Shown here: positions 14,160-14,318 of the stretch, in pieces
Position numbering within the stretch: the first letter of the stretch is position 1
Layout of the letters: each line of letters begins with the position of its first letter
Assembly: GCA_934675795.1 (NCBI GenBank)
Contig: CAKURW010000044.1
Location: 1-14,318 of the forward strand
Direction of reading: 5' to 3'
Length of the DNA: 14,318 bases
Origin: an uncultured Collinsella sp.
GTDB lineage: Bacteria > Actinomycetota > Coriobacteriia > Coriobacteriales > Coriobacteriaceae
Position numbers and translations under genes: made by a program
The notes under the pieces: generated by a model
Database searches by the model: none
What the model was told of the DNA's origin: nothing
The model's input: only the letters and a program-made list of their open reading frames with translations

Positions 14160-14177
14160 GTCCCGTTGCCCGCTCCA
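14160..14177 (+). repeat. Second copy of the tRNA-Gly 3' end (attachment-site-like direct repeat)
   Basis: GTCCCGTTGCCCGCTCCA is identical to 13968-13985, covering the 3' part of the T arm, the acceptor strand, the discriminator and CCA. The bases on both sides differ from the tRNA copy, so the repeat is exactly 18 bases. Confidence 0.9.
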
Positions 14178-14197
14178 ATCTCAAAATGTTAGGTTGA

Positions 14198-14235
14198 TGC
14201 CCGTAGCTCATACGGGCACCTGCGCACGGTACAAT
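14198..14235 (+). promoter_or_regulatory. Probable purB promoter with overlapping inverted repeat (possible operator)
   Basis: TACAAT at 14230-14235 is a likely -10, about 45 bases before the purB ATG. The place for a -35 box is occupied by a perfect inverted repeat, TGCCCGT-7-ACGGGCA at 14198-14218, and no TTGACA-like box is seen. Such an arrangement suits a repressor or activator site, but it is not the known Bacillus PurBox sequence. No T run follows, so it is not a terminator. Confidence 0.4.
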
Positions 14236-14279
14236 AGTCGAGTTACGACCAACGTGCCAATAACCAAAAAGGAGCCGCT

Positions 14280-14318
14280 ATGATCGATCGCTATACCCGC
14301 CCGGAGATGGGACACATC
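14280..14318 (+). CDS. purB: Adenylosuccinate lyase, first 13 codons only
   Basis: Starts at ATG 14280 with AAAAAGGAG ending 5 bases upstream. The readable residues, MIDRYTRPEMGHI, match the start of bacterial PurB proteins of the Bacillus type (MIERYSRPEM). The enzyme cleaves SAICAR and adenylosuccinate in purine synthesis. The rest lies outside the window, so the call rests on the N-terminus alone. Confidence 0.82.
   Translation, partial: MIDRYTRPEMGHI

Larger units (their letters stand above)
13986..14177. other. Hairpin-rich segment bounded by a duplication of the tRNA-Gly 3' end (possible element remnant)
   Basis: 192 bases without a gene between the tRNA 3' end and a second copy of its last 18 bases. 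It holds the tRNA terminator, the inverted T-arm copy (14041-14056) and, from 14074 to 14155, four closely packed hairpins. Duplication of a tRNA 3' end is the classic mark of site-specific integration, but no integrase or cargo is present, so it would be a decayed or minimal element. A locally rearranged tandem tRNA is the alternative. Confidence 0.5.

Noticed and set aside
1..14318. CRISPR array, insertion sequence or prophage genes
   Set aside because: No regularly spaced repeats, transposase, integrase or phage structural genes are visible in any frame.

Overview
The window looks like a chromosomal stretch of a high-GC gut actinobacterium of the class Coriobacteriia, probably Collinsella or a close relative. 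This is an inference from base composition, the general look of the proteins, a tandem WYL regulator pair of the PafB/PafC type, a Cna-B-repeat surface adhesin with a sortase signal, and a tRNA gene with an encoded CCA. No species call can be proved without a database search.

Layout. (1) 1-668, minus: the 5' two thirds of rlmN, running off the left edge. (2) 754-4607, plus: D-alanine--D-alanine ligase (ddl) followed, with a 7-nt overlap, by a 964-residue DinG-type exonuclease-helicase. (3) 4604-6530, minus: two overlapping WYL-domain regulators, ordered as in PafB-PafC and meeting dinG tail to tail with overlapping stop codons. (4) 6729-10115, plus: a membrane protein with an M28-peptidase-like fold that is split by a disordered insert of about 670 residues and has a degenerate metal site, followed by a 72-residue single-pass membrane protein and a strong hairpin terminator. 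(5) 10182-13613, minus: a secreted, LPATG-anchored adhesin with an N-terminal thioester domain and six Cna-B-like repeats. (6) 13868-14235: tRNA-Gly(CCC) with its promoter and terminator, then a small hairpin-rich segment that ends in a second copy of the last 18 bases of the tRNA. (7) 14280 to the right edge: the first 13 codons of purB.

How the parts relate. rlmN, ddl, dinG, the tRNA and purB are housekeeping genes for ribosome modification, cell wall, DNA repair, translation and purine synthesis. The WYL pair resembles the actinobacterial DNA-damage activator PafBC and sits next to a DNA-repair helicase, which is suggestive but not proof of a link. The adhesin is a host- or surface-contact protein whose partner sortase is not in the window. 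The most unusual items are the degenerate split M28-like membrane protein, the thioester adhesin, and the tRNA-bounded hairpin segment with an inverted copy of the tRNA T-arm.
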